From NCBI GenBank assembly GCA_019454045.1, contig SKCR01033667.1, positions 1 to 64,000 of the forward strand: a stretch of 64,000 nucleotides of DNA, in the 5' to 3' direction. The notes under the pieces were generated by a model that was not told the origin of the DNA, made no database searches, and was given only the letters and a program-made list of their open reading frames with translations. Shown in pieces: positions 1 to 10,649 of the stretch (the first letter of the stretch is position 1; each line of letters starts with the position of its first letter). The stretch comes from Zanthoxylum bungeanum. Its lineage: Eukaryota > Streptophyta > Magnoliopsida > Sapindales > Rutaceae. A program made the position numbers and the translations under genes.

Positions 1-3
1 TAC

Positions 4-242
4 CTTTTGGAGAAGTTGGAATCGGAAGTGACAGTGATTTTGGTCTTGTCACGGGTGACGGTAACGGTATCGCCGAGAGCTCCGGCTTTGCCACCAACTT
101 TGATGCGTTCTTGGAGGAACTTTTCGAGGGAAGCAATGTCCATAATCTTATCCTCCACTGGCTTCGCACAGTCAATGGTGAAAGCTGCGCCTTTCTTCTT
201 TCCCTTGGCCGCACCACCGGCCGTTCCGCTTCCTCTGCTCAT
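4..242 (-). CDS. RPL22: Ribosomal protein eL22 (60S L22), first coding exon, partial
   Basis: This is the 5' coding exon of the large-subunit ribosomal protein eL22, a component of the cytosolic 60S ribosome. Reading leftwards from ATG at 242-240, it gives a Gly/Ala/Lys-rich start ([18 protein letters not shown]), then [20 protein letters not shown] and [20 protein letters not shown], ending FSK plus a split codon. This matches the N-terminal two thirds of plant eL22 as I know it. A GT donor directly follows at positions 3-2, so the rest of the protein (the usual YLKYLTKKYLKK part) lies left of the window. The start is the first ATG after the 5' UTR and gives the normal family N-terminus. A plus-strand reading frame over the same bases is a shadow. 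The identification is firm; only the missing second exon limits it. Confidence 0.95.
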
Positions 243-263
243 TTTCCTCAATTGATTGGTCCT

Positions 264-335
264 CTACGAAATATCAAAACGACGACGAGTTAGGTAATGA
301 AAATTATGAGACAAACAGAGAGATGAGATAGTCAC
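264..335 (-). other. Possible 5' UTR intron of eL22
   Basis: On the minus strand a donor-like AAG|GTGAC at 335 and an acceptor-like TTTCGTAG ending at 264 would bracket a 72-bp T-rich intron about 20 bp upstream of the eL22 start codon. Leader introns are common in plant ribosomal protein genes. This rests only on splice-site appearance; a cDNA would settle it. Confidence 0.35.
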
Positions 336-347
336 CTTCTTGGACGA

Positions 348-466
348 TTAGGGTTTTGTGTCCGCCGCTTAAATGAGAAAGAATATTATGAGTTAGGGTT
401 CGGATTTTATATGCAGTTGAGTTATTGAATTGGGAAATAGCTTGATTGATAAATGGGCCGTGGCCC
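348..466 (-). promoter_or_regulatory. eL22 promoter: telo-boxes and site II motifs
   Basis: Upstream of eL22, read on the minus strand, are a perfect telo-box AAACCCTAA (plus positions 348-356), a second AACCCTAA-type box (393-400), and a TGGGCC/GGCCCA site II element at 454-459 with a related GGGCCA at 461-466. Telo-box plus site II is the known combination in promoters of plant ribosomal protein and translation genes expressed in dividing cells. The motifs are seen directly; their function here is inferred from that family pattern. Confidence 0.7.
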
Positions 467-501
467 GTAAAGTTGTTAACCTCTTTCATTTTGAGTATTT
501 A

Positions 502-1691
502 GGAGGTTTATTTAATTGAGATTTTAAAAAAAAAATTTAGGTTAAATAAGTCTGGTGTATTCAATTAAGATTTTTAAATAATCTAAAAAGTCTTGTGGTA
601 TTCCATTAAGATTATTAGAATTTTTTAAAGAGTATCCAAATCTAGTGATATTCAATTAGGACTTTAAACAAGTAATAGAAAATCTTTTGGTATTGAAAAA
701 CATAATTATTTTGAATAATTTTGTTATATGTGTGATTGTATGGGACTTTTTAGTGAGAATTATAAATATCAAACTCTATAAAAAAATTCTAGCCTAACCA
801 ATGAGACTTTTTACATAAGATTTTTTTTACTGTTAGAAAACAGAAGATGAACATACATGTTAGCTCTTCGTGAACAAGTTACTTGCTTATTAGTAATTTC
901 TTCTTTTTTTCTTTCAAACAAAACAATATGAATTTCTTTTAAATACAACTAGTAATGTCCTTCCTCCAACCATTTTTCTTAATTAATTTCATTTTCGAGG
1001 AGGAAAATTCTATCACTTTTAAAGATAATCTCCTAATTTTTTACTTGTATTTTTTTTTTTAAAAAAAAACCCAAATTTAAGGAAAAAAAAATATATTTAT
1101 CAATTATTAATATCATTGATGCCAAAGTGTTATCTTTTATTCCTAGGTCAGAGACATGACATTCTGTCACATAAACTCATAAAATAATCTGTGATAATTA
1201 AGCATTTTCATCAGTAAAGTTATCTACACTGTTAGTAAAATATTGATAGATTGCTTAAGTCCAGGAAATATTACCGCCAACATAGCTTGTAAAGAAAATA
1301 TAGTTGTAATAGTTGAGGCATCCCCACCTAACCATGATAGAAATTATAGCATTGTTAATTCAATGGAGGGGTGATTTGGTCGAGAATGGCCCAAGAAAAG
1401 AATGTCTCATTGAACTAGATAGACATGACTCATAATCAGATTAAAAGATGGTTGGTTAGCATCATAAAAGTAATATATATATATATATATATATAAATCT
1501 TATGTGGTCCTTTCAAATATTTTAAATTCTTATGATATAAATCTTTTAAAATCCAATAAGTAAAAAAATCCTGATTAAAAAAATTTTAACAAAATTTTAT
1601 AAGTCATTACATTCTTAAATAGTTTTTTAAAATCCATTGGACTTATTTATTCATAAATAATCTTTTAAAATCTCAATTGAATACACTCCCC
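502..1691. mobile_element. Possible non-autonomous PIF/Harbinger-type element
   Basis: The left end reads GGAGG, TTTATTTAATTGAG, ATTTTAAAA; the right end, inverted, reads GGGGAGTGTATTCAATTGAG then ATTTTAAAAG. Both are flanked by TTA (499-501 and 1692-1694), the 3-bp target duplication known for PIF/Harbinger transposons. The interior is AT-rich with several degenerate copies of the terminal motif and has no coding region. The inverted termini are imperfect and the interior may contain more than one insertion, so this is a moderate call. Confidence 0.4.
1472..1494. repeat. (AT)n microsatellite
   Basis: A run of about eleven AT dinucleotides in AT-rich intergenic sequence, within the candidate Harbinger-type element. 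Confidence 0.9.
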
Positions 1692-1789
1692 TTAGTTACT
1701 TGAAAATTATATTTTTTTTTATTTTTTTGGAATAATGCCACTTCTACTTCCCCTTATTATTATCTTACATACATACTAGTACTACTTAT

Positions 1790-2601
1790 TAGGGGTGTTC
1801 ACGAATCGGATCGGGTCGGATTTTTTAAATTTTGTGAGACTCGATTGGGTCGGGTCACACGGAGATCGGGTTGCGGGTCGGGTCGGCCAAAAAAATAAAT
1901 TTTTTTAATGAATTAATTATTTTAAAATATAAATATTATTTCTTTTATGTCCCGAAAATTATCATATATATAAACTTTATATTATAAAATTTTAATACAA
2001 AAAACTTTATACGAATAGAAATTATGCGTATTTTATGCTTGTTTAGTGGACAACAAAGTTTGCATAACCATGAGATTCAACAAATCAATTTTTCTACATC
2101 ACTAGTCTTAATGTGTCATTCCTAAATTAATTCACTAAATTAATTTTTATGAACATTTCAGTAAACCAAAAATGTCTCAAACGAAGTTTGCATATATGAA
2201 CATTACAAATTTTTCAATGTTTATACTGTACATTACTATTGAGCCTCATGCTTAGTAAAATAAATATTAGTTTATTCTTGTACTTCTTATTTAAAAATTA
2301 GCTATGCAGATAGAAATTTTTGCAGTATGTATAATGCACCAGTAATTTTTCATAACTTTATATTATAAAATTTTAATACAACAAAAGTAATAAATAAATG
2401 AAATAATAGTAAAAACTTTAAAAAAATAATAAATTTTTTAGAAAAATAATAAAAATATTATAGGGTTGTGTCGGGTCGGATTTTAGTATCAGACCCGTTG
2501 CCCAACCCGTAAATTTCGGGTCGGGTGAAAATTTTTTATTTTTTTAAACCCGCGCGGGTCAGGTCGGGTCGCGGATTGACCCGACCCTATGAACACCCCC
2601 A
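1790..2601. mobile_element. Non-autonomous hAT-type element (812 bp)
   Basis: The left terminus TAGGGGTGTTCA is mirrored by TGAACACCCCCA at the right end. Beside the termini lie GGGTCGGG-type stretches that form long subterminal inverted repeats. The flanks CTACTTAT (1782-1789) and TCACTTAT (2602-2609) match at 6 of 8 bases, as expected for an aged 8-bp hAT target duplication. The core is AT-rich with no transposase, so mobility would have needed an enzyme from elsewhere. Ends and duplication are seen directly; the superfamily is inferred from the terminal sequence and the 8-bp duplication. Confidence 0.65.
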
Positions 2602-2979
2602 TCACTTATCCCCTAATGTTCTATAAATATTTCATTATCCCTCCCCTCAAAAGATAAGGTTCTTTTATAATTTTACTCTTAAATACTACCATTTTGACAT
2701 CATAATTAATATATATATATATATATAACTTAAACGTTTTTAAGTCTCTCTATCACGTTACGTGACAGCTCACTATTAAATTTTATTAAATTATAATTAA
2801 ATTAATAAATCTATTAAATAAGAAATCTATTACAATAACAATACATTAAATTACAAAATTAAAACATCCCTAAAATTATATTTATTATTAAAAATTAAAA
2901 TGAGAAACCTATTATAAAATAAAAACATAATCTCTTATTAAAATAAGAAACTTATTAATTTAATAAATGCCATATAATC

Positions 2980-3763
2980 TGACGAGGAACACACTTGGAT
3001 GATTAGGTCAAGCAAACCTCACGCAACGGATAGAACCCCAAGAACCGCGAATTTGATTTTGTAGGAACAAAACCCTTCCAAGGCCACAAAGCACTTGTCT
3101 TTGAGAACCCTTAAAGATGATGTCTTGTTTGTTCTGCTAGCACGGAGACGCCACTAAGGTTGTCATGCCTTAGATAAGTCAGATTGCGTGAAATAAAGGG
3201 AATCCCTCCCGTAAACTTAAATTTTGGCCATAACCATTCTTAGAAGAATTTCGAAAATGGTGGATTCTTTTCATTAAGGAAGACAAGTTATAATATATAG
3301 TACAAGGCAAGTTACTAAAATGCATTTAAAAGTAAAAATCAAAATCAACAAAGGTGGCAAGCTTACCTAAGTCAATAAAAGTGGTTATCATGATTACAAA
3401 TGTTAAAAGTAAAAAATTAACAAAGGTAAAAAAATCAACAAAGGTGGAAAACTTTTCACAAATGACCAAATTATCCCATTTCTACAAAATCCTTCAAATT
3501 TCGTGGGCTTCATCTAGCAATGCCCAAATCATGTGTCTCAAGCCCATTAAGCCCTGTGTAACTCGAATACTTGGAGTCGGAATTGATTCTGCTTTATTCG
3601 TCAAAAATGTACTTGACAGAAGAATTATTGGTGCGTCAATCTGATATGACTTGGGTAAAGTGGAATAGCTTTGGAATCCCTCCATTGAAGCCTTCATGTG
3701 ACGCCAATGTGCCTCTAAAATATCCGTCGCATTTGGCCATATAACTATGAGTTAATCTCGTCA
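2980..3763. mobile_element. Unclassified LTR-like insertion in the Helitron-like element
   Basis: This 784-bp block is less AT-rich than its surroundings and interrupts the repetitive body of the Helitron-like element. It begins TGACGAG and ends CTCGTCA, a short TG...CA inverted terminus as in LTRs, but no 5-bp target duplication is visible. Short open frames inside have no recognisable product. It may be an old solo LTR; the edges are approximate. Confidence 0.3.
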
Positions 3764-4303
3764 TTGTTTCTCTAATCCTTTTGATTTAATTAATAAATAA
3801 TTAATAAATAAGAAACCTATTATAAATTAAAAAAATAATCTCTTATTAAAAATAAGAAACCTATTAATTTAATACTTGACACATAATCTCTACTATTAAT
3901 TTTTTTATTATTAAATTATAAAATTAAAATATCTCTAAAATTAATTTTTTATTTTAAAATTATAAAACTAAAATAATAATTATTAAAATAAGAGATCTAT
4001 TACAATATAAAAATAGAATCTCATATTTATTATTAAATTATAAAATTAAAATATCTTTATAATTTTTTATTATTAAATTATAAAATTAAAATAAGAAACA
4101 TATTACCATATAAAAAAACATAATCTCCTATTAAAATAAAAAATTTATTAATTTAATTAAGTAATAATGTAATTTCTTATTATTAAATTAAAAAAAATGG
4201 TCTCATTAAAAAAAAAAACCATTAGTGGTACCTAATCTTTACAATTAATTTTTTTATTACCTATATTAATAAAAAGATATATTGTAATCTCCTATAAAAA
4301 AAA

Positions 4304-4342
<39 letters not shown>
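4304..4342. repeat. Compound (AT)n(GT)n microsatellite
   Basis: About eight AT units run directly into about eleven GT units, inside the Helitron-like element. Confidence 0.9.
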
Positions 4343-4985
4343 ATATTTAATCTTTATAATTATTTTATTATTATTAACTTATGAAATTAAAATAAAAACC
4401 TATTACAATATTAAAACATAATCTCTTATCAAAATAAGAGACATAAATAATAGTTATCCACAAAAACTAGCTAATTTTTTTAGTTTTTGGATAGATTGTT
4501 ATTTGTTAATTTACTTTGAATTATTTTTATAAGTTTTTTCATGATTTTTATTTATTTATTTATTGTGCTTCATGTTGCATACTCTGATTACTAGCTTTTG
4601 CATAGTGGCTGTCAAGATTTCAAGTTCGATAATAAAATTTAAGTTTAAATTGAATAAATTACATTAAATTTCATTGGAATTCATACGAAAGAAAATTAAA
4701 TGTTTTTAAAATTATTTATAACTATGAATATGATTTCAAATGAGAGAGTAAGACGAGAGAGAAACTCTAATGTGAATTAGAAATACTATTTTAGAATTGA
4801 TAGACAAACAAATGAGATATAAATACTAAGTATAAGTAAACTAATTGTCTCATTTAGACTTTAAAATCAACTAGATTTAGATTATTTATTAGATCAATAC
4901 TTAAAATAGTATTAAGTTTTGTTATGATATGAAATTATAGTCAAATATATTCTCAACCCGCATAAAGTGCGGGTCCTACACTAAT

Positions 4986-5600
4986 GTATTATAATGTTAA
5001 CAAGAGAGGAAGTGACATTCTTTTTTTCTTAGAACACATTAATTACTTTTAAAAATTGTACTTTCTAGATTTTATTATTTCATTACAAATAATAAGAGAA
5101 TCCAAATATCTCTATGCTAATAATTGTATGAGTTTTTTTTATCCACTTACGCCATCGAAAGGAATTAAACTCGAGATTTATTTTATAAAATAAGAGTATT
5201 TTTTTGTCTTTACAAAACGAGGAATCAAAACACTTTCTCCATTGGAACCACTAAAATATCGCGTTAATGGCATAGTACAAATATACAAATCTAAAATAGA
5301 TCGGATCTACTTTTAAAAATTTAATTTAACAAATTTCTTATAAATTTATTACATAAAGTTAGATAACAGGTCTCTTTGATTGTAAAAATATCCAAACTGT
5401 GTTATTAAAACAATTAATTACCTAATTCGTTTGCCAATAGCGGTTTTGTTCTGTGAATGAAAAAGCGACTTCCTTTTTCAAGATTTATCTTACTTTTAAG
5501 ACAAAACAAAATGTTAATCAATTAACAGACAATTATTCAATGTAATTGTTTTATGCTTTAACCAGCACATAACAATTTTCCGAAAAAGTCCAAATAAAAT
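4986..5600. other. Intergenic sequence, nothing recognised
   Basis: AT-rich sequence between the Helitron-like 3' end and the 3' end of the eIF2 gamma gene. I see no open frame, repeat boundary or RNA gene. Its right part may include the 3' UTR and polyadenylation region of eIF2 gamma. Confidence 0.5.
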
Positions 5601-5604
5601 GAAT

Positions 5605-5769
5605 CAATTCGAGGCATAACAAAGGTGATTGAAGAACACAACAAAATTCCAACCAATGTTTTCTTCTCCATCGTACATAAATTGTCCCCAGTAACTGTCT
5701 ACCTTCCCACATTTCACTGCTACTGCTCTCTCTATTTTGCTTCTTGTTCTAGCTTCTGACTTATCTGAT
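5605..5769 (-). other. Probable 3' UTR of eIF2 gamma
   Basis: Sequence after the stop codon (TGA at 5772-5770) up to the AT-rich intergenic region. A minus-strand frame that continues across it belongs to a different phase and is not coding. The poly(A) site cannot be placed from sequence alone. Confidence 0.4.
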
Positions 5770-6790
5770 TCACTGTAATGGGGGGCTGGCAGGGACTTCG
5801 AGGGTAGTTCCGGCTTGAATCTGGCCCCAGCCGATAAGACGCCAGTGCTTCTCAACTCGCCGACTGAGAGCAATCTTCTCCCCCTTACTGGTGCACACTG
5901 GAGCCGTAAGCTGGAGTTTTGCCAAATCATTCTTTACAGCAATAACTCTAGCACCAGTCGACATGGAGCCTATGTTCAACATGAGAATCTCTTGCTTAGT
6001 AAGTTTTGAGACCTTTCCCTGCCTTTCTGAGCCCTTTGTCCTGACACCCAAAAGCCGGCGCAACAGAAAGAAGTTCACCTGCAACATCAGGCATCAATGG
6101 ACTCTTTAGAATCAATTTTTTTACCAAACAACAAATTCTTATGAGATATTTTGTACAGCAAGCAAACAAACACATATTTTGAAACATCTCCAGAGGTACA
6201 AAAACATATATATCCCAAATAAAGACGCACTTGCACCAAGGACATGATTATTCCATATGTCAAAACTCAGCCAAGCATATGTAAACATACACTGAGCATA
6301 ATCAATTCAAAATATTTTTGTGGGTGCCATTTAGCTGAGTTGGTAAATCTCATGTGTTGAAAACAAGAGATCCAAGGTTCAAACCCTGCTCACATGGGTG
6401 AAGAGGGAATTGGGTCGCCATTAGGCTAAACTATAAAAAGAAAAAAAAAAAAAATTAAAAAATATCATAAAGGTTTTTCTTACCTCAAGCTCAACAAAAA
6501 CTTCAGGGAGTGACCCAACCTCCCCCAGGACCTGACCCACCAATCTATCAGCACGTGTCAGAGTAGGATCCATGGTTGTACCAACCCCAATGAGACCTCC
6601 CGGCACTGCAAATTGTAGCTCATTTTGCTCAGCATACAATGAAACAATTCTAGAATATATAGGTGTGCACTTGATGTTCCCACTCTCATCTTTGACAACT
6701 ATACCAGGACGAACCTCAATAAATTGGTTTACCTTCAAAACACCCTGCAAAGAAACAATTCGCAGTTAATCAGCTTGGGGAAAAGACATA

Positions 6791-6838
<48 letters not shown>

Positions 6839-9005
6839 TTTGATGCCTTAATTTGTTTTTTAAGACTACAATTTTATCACAAATGTTCACAGTCAGAGTA
6901 TCTGCAACCTTAACAACAAGCATGGTCGGCAAGAAGAATGGCAGTCAAAACTGACTAATGATTAAAAAAATACCCTCAGGATGCTGCCACCAGCAACACC
7001 ACCTCTTATATCATCAACCTCGAAACCAGGCTTATTGACATCAAAAGATCGAATTACAATCATATTCGGTGGATCGATAAAGTTCCTCTCTGGAATGGGA
7101 ATTTTTTTCACAATATATTCGCATACAACATCAATATTGTACTTCAGTTGTGCAGAAATTGGCACCACTGGAGCACCATCAGCAACAGTTCCCTGGTACA
7201 AGAGAAATTTAAGCAATGAATTCAGTAAAATAAATTTTACTTGAATGATACAGAAAATTGCACCAGCAAATGATAATCACGTTATATACAAAAGCTGAAA
7301 TTATAGGGATATCTTTTTTTTAATGAGAATGGTCTGAGAACAAACCTGAATGAATTTCTGGATAGATTCATGTTGGTTGATGGCTACATTTTCCTGAATA
7401 AGATCTACTTTATTTTGAAGAATTATGATATGTTGGAGGCGCATGATTTCAACAGCAGCCAAGTGCTCAGATGTTTGTGGTTGTGGGCAGCTCTCATTGG
7501 CTGCTATGAGAAGCAATGCTCCATCCATAATTGCTGCTCCATTAAGCATTGTAGCCATGAGAATATCATGACCCTAAAAACAGAAAGATGAAGAAAACTC
7601 ATCAGCATAAATTGACCCTAGGATAATTTGCATCAGAAAAGGGCTATGCAATATCTAAACATACAAATAAAAGAAAATAAGGTAAACAGCTTTTTCTACT
7701 TATTTTCCAAGACTATGCTTGCAACAATTGTGAAACAGTAGATCAGAAGGTCCAAAGTCAGTTCAAGAACATCACAAAGGGGGGCACCAAGCCAATTCGG
7801 CAAGGATATTATTGAAAACATCATCATGTTAGCTTCCAGCAATTAAACAGATCCAAAGTTAGGTTGATCAAAAAACACACAACAGTAATGGTAACTGTTT
7901 CTGTCCCCTTTTTGGGGTTTTGGAAAAATATACAAATATAAACACACCCACCAATCCAAGAATACACCATGATATCAATTTATGTTATCCTAGAACCAAC
8001 AATATATATTATGAACAAACATTATCATTTACTTACAGGACAATCTACAAAAGAGACGTGTCTAAGCAACTTCATCCTGCAGCTCTCAAATCCAGGCACA
8101 TCACACATAGGATTATCTTCCTTTCCACTTCCATATGCCCTTCAAACAAAAATAAAAATTTAAATTTTAAGATAAAATGCCAATCAATCATGTAACAACA
8201 AAATTGCAACCTTCACATGCCACCTACTTATAACACATTGGTCGAGGGCACCGGTCATCTTCACATTTGTATATCTTTGCATTTGCATATCCAAGCTTGA
8301 TAGTAATGTTACGCTCTAACTCATTTTTAAAACGAACAGTCTACGGATAAAAGGCAAAGAATAAGCAAAACTCATTAAATTATGCATGCAAACATTCCGT
8401 CATGAAAATGAAAGGATTGTCATAATCTTGATATGACTAAAAGACATATTAACGCACCAAATCATATGCTATATTGTTTTCTATCATACAAATTGAAAAG
8501 ACATGAGATTGTCTCCTACTGGCCCTATTGACCCAGAGTGAGCTTAAGCAGCCTCGACCAAACTACACAACTATTCATGTATTTTCTACAATCACCAAGC
8601 TTATAAGGGGAGCTTTCCAGAATACTAAACCAAGACAAAAATCCCCATATGAGAGTCTAAAACATAGAGAGAGCATGCCGCTCAAAGAAAAAAATCCCAA
8701 GCCACAAACCTGAACACCAGATATTGCCTTCACAACAGTTGATTTCCCATGTGCCACATGACCAATAGTTCCTGAAAAATATATCAAACCACCGATCATC
8801 AATTTCAAATCTTAAATGAAACACAATAAAGAAAAACAATTAAAACTTATCAAATCCAAATTTGAAAATCAATTCATCATATCAAATCATAACCATTACC
8901 AATATTTATTGTAGCCTGGCGAGATATGACTTCAGGAGAAAGTGGATGCAATGTAGTTACATCCAGCTTACTCAAGTCTTGTTCCATCAATCCCTTCCGC
9001 GACAT
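5770..9005 (-). CDS. EIF2G: Translation initiation factor eIF2 subunit gamma, complete, 8 coding exons
   Basis: This is the GTP-binding core subunit of eIF2, which carries initiator Met-tRNA to the 40S ribosome in the cytosol. Coding exons on the minus strand are 9005-8900, 8771-8710, 8340-8228, 8139-8037, 7573-7346, 7192-6974, 6744-6484 and 6078-5770. They total 1401 nt, or 466 residues, the usual family length, and all introns are GT-AG. Visible motifs: G1 P-loop GHVAHGKST (residues 39-47), zinc-knuckle-type Cys around residues 82, 87 and 92, G3 DCPGHD (126-131) across an exon junction, NKVD (182-185), SAQ (217-219), then two beta-barrel domains ([27 protein letters not shown]). The start gives the expected N-terminus [20 protein letters not shown]. 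No stop or frameshift interrupts it, so it appears functional. Confidence 0.96.
6321..6455 (+). mobile_element. tRNA-derived SINE in eIF2 gamma intron 7, antisense
   Basis: A Pol III internal promoter is visible: A box TAGCTGAGTTGG (6332-6343) and B box GGTTCAAACC (6376-6385), about 33 bp apart as in tRNA genes. A short non-tRNA body follows, ending in a poly(A) tail near 6441-6455. The flanks share an imperfect ATT(C/A)AAAATAT-like duplication. The tRNA-like part cannot form a full cloverleaf with an acceptor stem, so this is a SINE and not a tRNA gene. It lies in the intron between coding exons 7 and 8, opposite in direction to the host gene. Confidence 0.75.
6793..6833. repeat. (AT)n microsatellite in eIF2 gamma intron 6
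   Basis: About 20 AT units within the 229-bp intron between coding exons 6 and 7 (6745-6973). Confidence 0.9.
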
Positions 9006-9440
9006 CTTGCCTTTTTTTTGTTTTTTTTTACTTCTTTAGGTATATTAGTATTGTTCAAGCTCGAACAACTGACTGTCCAACAATAATATAAACTTGTATT
9101 AATCCATTACTACGAGTAATAATATTGTCAATTAAAAATATGAACCCTAATGAGCCAAGATTCACAGAAACACTCAAATCAACAACAGAAAAAGAAAAAA
9201 AAAACCCTAATTTGGAACCATGGAGTATTATCGGATTGAAGAAATTACCAACGAGAAATTTAACGAATAAAAATGAAAATTTTGGGGGAATAATCAGGCG
9301 CGGGAGCTGAAACTGTGAGTGAGAAAAAGAAGATCAGACGGTGAGAGAAACGGACGTACCTGATTGAATGCTGACCGCGGCGCGATTTGAAAACGCTGGT
9401 GCTGGTGGTGTGTGTTCTCTCTTGTCTGAGGTTTAACGCT
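9006..9440 (-). promoter_or_regulatory. eIF2 gamma 5' UTR with a probable leader intron
   Basis: Upstream of the start codon a strong donor AATCAG|GTACGTC at 9359 and an acceptor GGACAG at 9073 suggest a 5' UTR intron of about 287 bp. A short leader exon would run from near 9440 to 9360. The intron contains AACCCTAA telo-type motifs on the plus strand (9143-9150, 9202-9210). Splice sites are inferred by eye; a full-length cDNA would confirm them. Confidence 0.5.
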
Positions 9441-9520
9441 ATGGTGTAGGGATTTTTTTTTTTTTGAACTTCTGAGGGTAGTTTTGTAAATTAAAGTGAC
9501 TAAAGCTGGTCATGTTGGAT

Positions 9521-9539
9521 TGGCCCTTCTTCATGGGCC
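9521..9539 (-). promoter_or_regulatory. Site II-type motifs upstream of eIF2 gamma
   Basis: TGGCCC at 9521-9526 and TGGGCC at 9534-9539 lie about 100 bp upstream of the inferred leader exon. TGGGCC/GGCCCA site II elements are typical of plant translation-machinery promoters and recall those of the neighbouring eL22 gene. Function is inferred. Confidence 0.45.
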
Positions 9540-9599
9540 TTGACTAGCATTGATATATTTTCTTCAACCACAAGAAATTATATTATACTCACATATAAC

Positions 9600-10118
9600 T
9601 AGAAGTGGTAATTTAGGTTAAGATCGGTTTATTTGTTCGATTAGCTTTAAAGTGAATATGGATTTGAAAAAATGGATTCGTTTATTAAATGGTTCAATTC
9701 GATTCGATTTGTTTATTAAACGAATCGAATACGAATTTAAGCTCATTGATTCGTTTATTCGTTTAGGATTCGTTTTATTATTTTCTTTTACTAGTTATTA
9801 TTATTTTTCAATTAATATTCGAGAAATCATGGCTAATTACCATAGAAAAAAAATTAATATTATATATATTTGATGAGGTATTTTTAGTAAATATATTAAT
9901 TATATATTTCATATGTATATATTTATGAAGAATTAATGTAAATAAATTATGATAAATTATGTTATTGATTAATATCACGACTAAACGAATATTCGAATAT
10001 GAATCATGGTATTAGGATTCGTTTAATAAGCGAATCGAATACGAATTCATCACATTTTGATTCGATGTGTTTATGATTCGATACAAATTCGATTCATTAA
10101 TTCGTTTTGCCACCCCTA
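9600..10118. mobile_element. Second non-autonomous hAT-type element (519 bp)
   Basis: The left end TAGAAGTGGTAA is the inverse of the right end, which reads TAGGGGTGGCAA on the other strand. Flanking 8-mers CATATAAC (9592-9599) and CATAGAAC (10119-10126) match at 7 of 8 bases, giving a clear hAT-type target duplication. The interior carries long AATCGAATACGAATT-type subterminal inverted repeats and no transposase. It belongs to a different subfamily from the element at 1790-2601, which has CGGGTCGG repeats. Confidence 0.7.
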
Positions 10119-10125
10119 CATAGAA

Positions 10126-10145
10126 CCCCCCCCCCCCCCCCCCCC
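10126..10145. repeat. Poly(C) tract of 20
   Basis: An uninterrupted run of 20 C, directly abutting the hAT target duplication and standing where the Helitron-family 3' hairpin would be expected on the minus strand. Confidence 0.9.
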
Positions 10146-10640
10146 ATTTTGTACGATTTATTAACTATAATTTAATATCATAATAAAAACTCTAATGTTA
10201 TTTTAGGTATTGGTCTTATAAATAATTTTGTATCTGGTTAGTTAGAATATACATCTTAAAGCATAATAAATAATAAAAAATTTATAAATATAATTCAAAA
10301 AAAATTAACAAATAACAATAAATCTAAAATCTAAAAAAAAATGGCTAGATTTTGTAGGCGACTGCTATTTAGGTCTCTTATTTTAATATGAGATTATGTT
10401 TTAATATTGTAATAGGTTTCTTATTTAAAATTTATAATTTAATAATGAAAGTTAATTGTAGAGATTGGGTGCTACTTATATTTTTTTTAAATAAGATATT
10501 ATAATATATCTTCGTATTATAATCTGATGAAGAAGTTTAAAAATTATATTCTTATTGTAATATATTTATTAATTTAATTTTATAATTTAATAATGAGCCG
10601 ACACGAAGACTTATATATATATATATATATATATATATCA
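10146..10640 (-). mobile_element. Inverted copy of the Helitron-like family
   Basis: Read on the minus strand this matches the element ending at 4985. It has the AT-repeat start, phrases such as AAGAAACCTATTACAATATT and AAAACATAATCTC, and the distal stretch ending near GATATTAAATTATAG. It is much shorter than the first copy. The expected GC-rich 3' hairpin is replaced by the C/G homopolymer at 10126-10145, and the hAT-type element sits right beyond it. Confidence 0.5.
10612..10638. repeat. (AT)n microsatellite
   Basis: About 13 AT units at the inferred 5' end of the inverted Helitron-like copy. The other copy has a similar AT run at its 5' end. Confidence 0.85.
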
Positions 10641-10649
10641 TTTCACTAA

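Larger units (their letters stand above)
2699..4985 (+). mobile_element. Helitron-like non-autonomous element with 3' hairpin
   Basis: The 3' end shows a Helitron terminus: a stem CCCGCA / TGCGGG (4957-4962 and 4968-4973, loop TAAAG), then TCCTACA and CTAA followed by T, fitting the CTRR|T rule. The body is AT-rich with reiterated phrases such as AATAAGAAACCTATTA and AATCTCTTATTAAAATAAG. An inverted copy of the same family lies at 10146-10640 and aligns with this one up to just before the hairpin. The 5' boundary is placed near TCATAATTAATATATA and is uncertain. No Rep/helicase is encoded. A non-matching block at 2980-3763 seems to be a later insertion. Confidence 0.55.

Noticed and set aside
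7..293. Two plus-strand open frames over eL22
   Set aside because: They are shadows of the minus-strand ribosomal protein exon, which has the correct family sequence.
3354..3697. Overlapping frames on both strands
   Set aside because: They lie in the LTR-like insertion of the Helitron-like element; no motif, and low-complexity Lys/Thr repetition.
6332..6390. Possible tRNA gene
   Set aside because: A and B boxes are present, but there is no acceptor stem pairing or clear anticodon arm, and a poly(A) tail follows; a SINE fits better.
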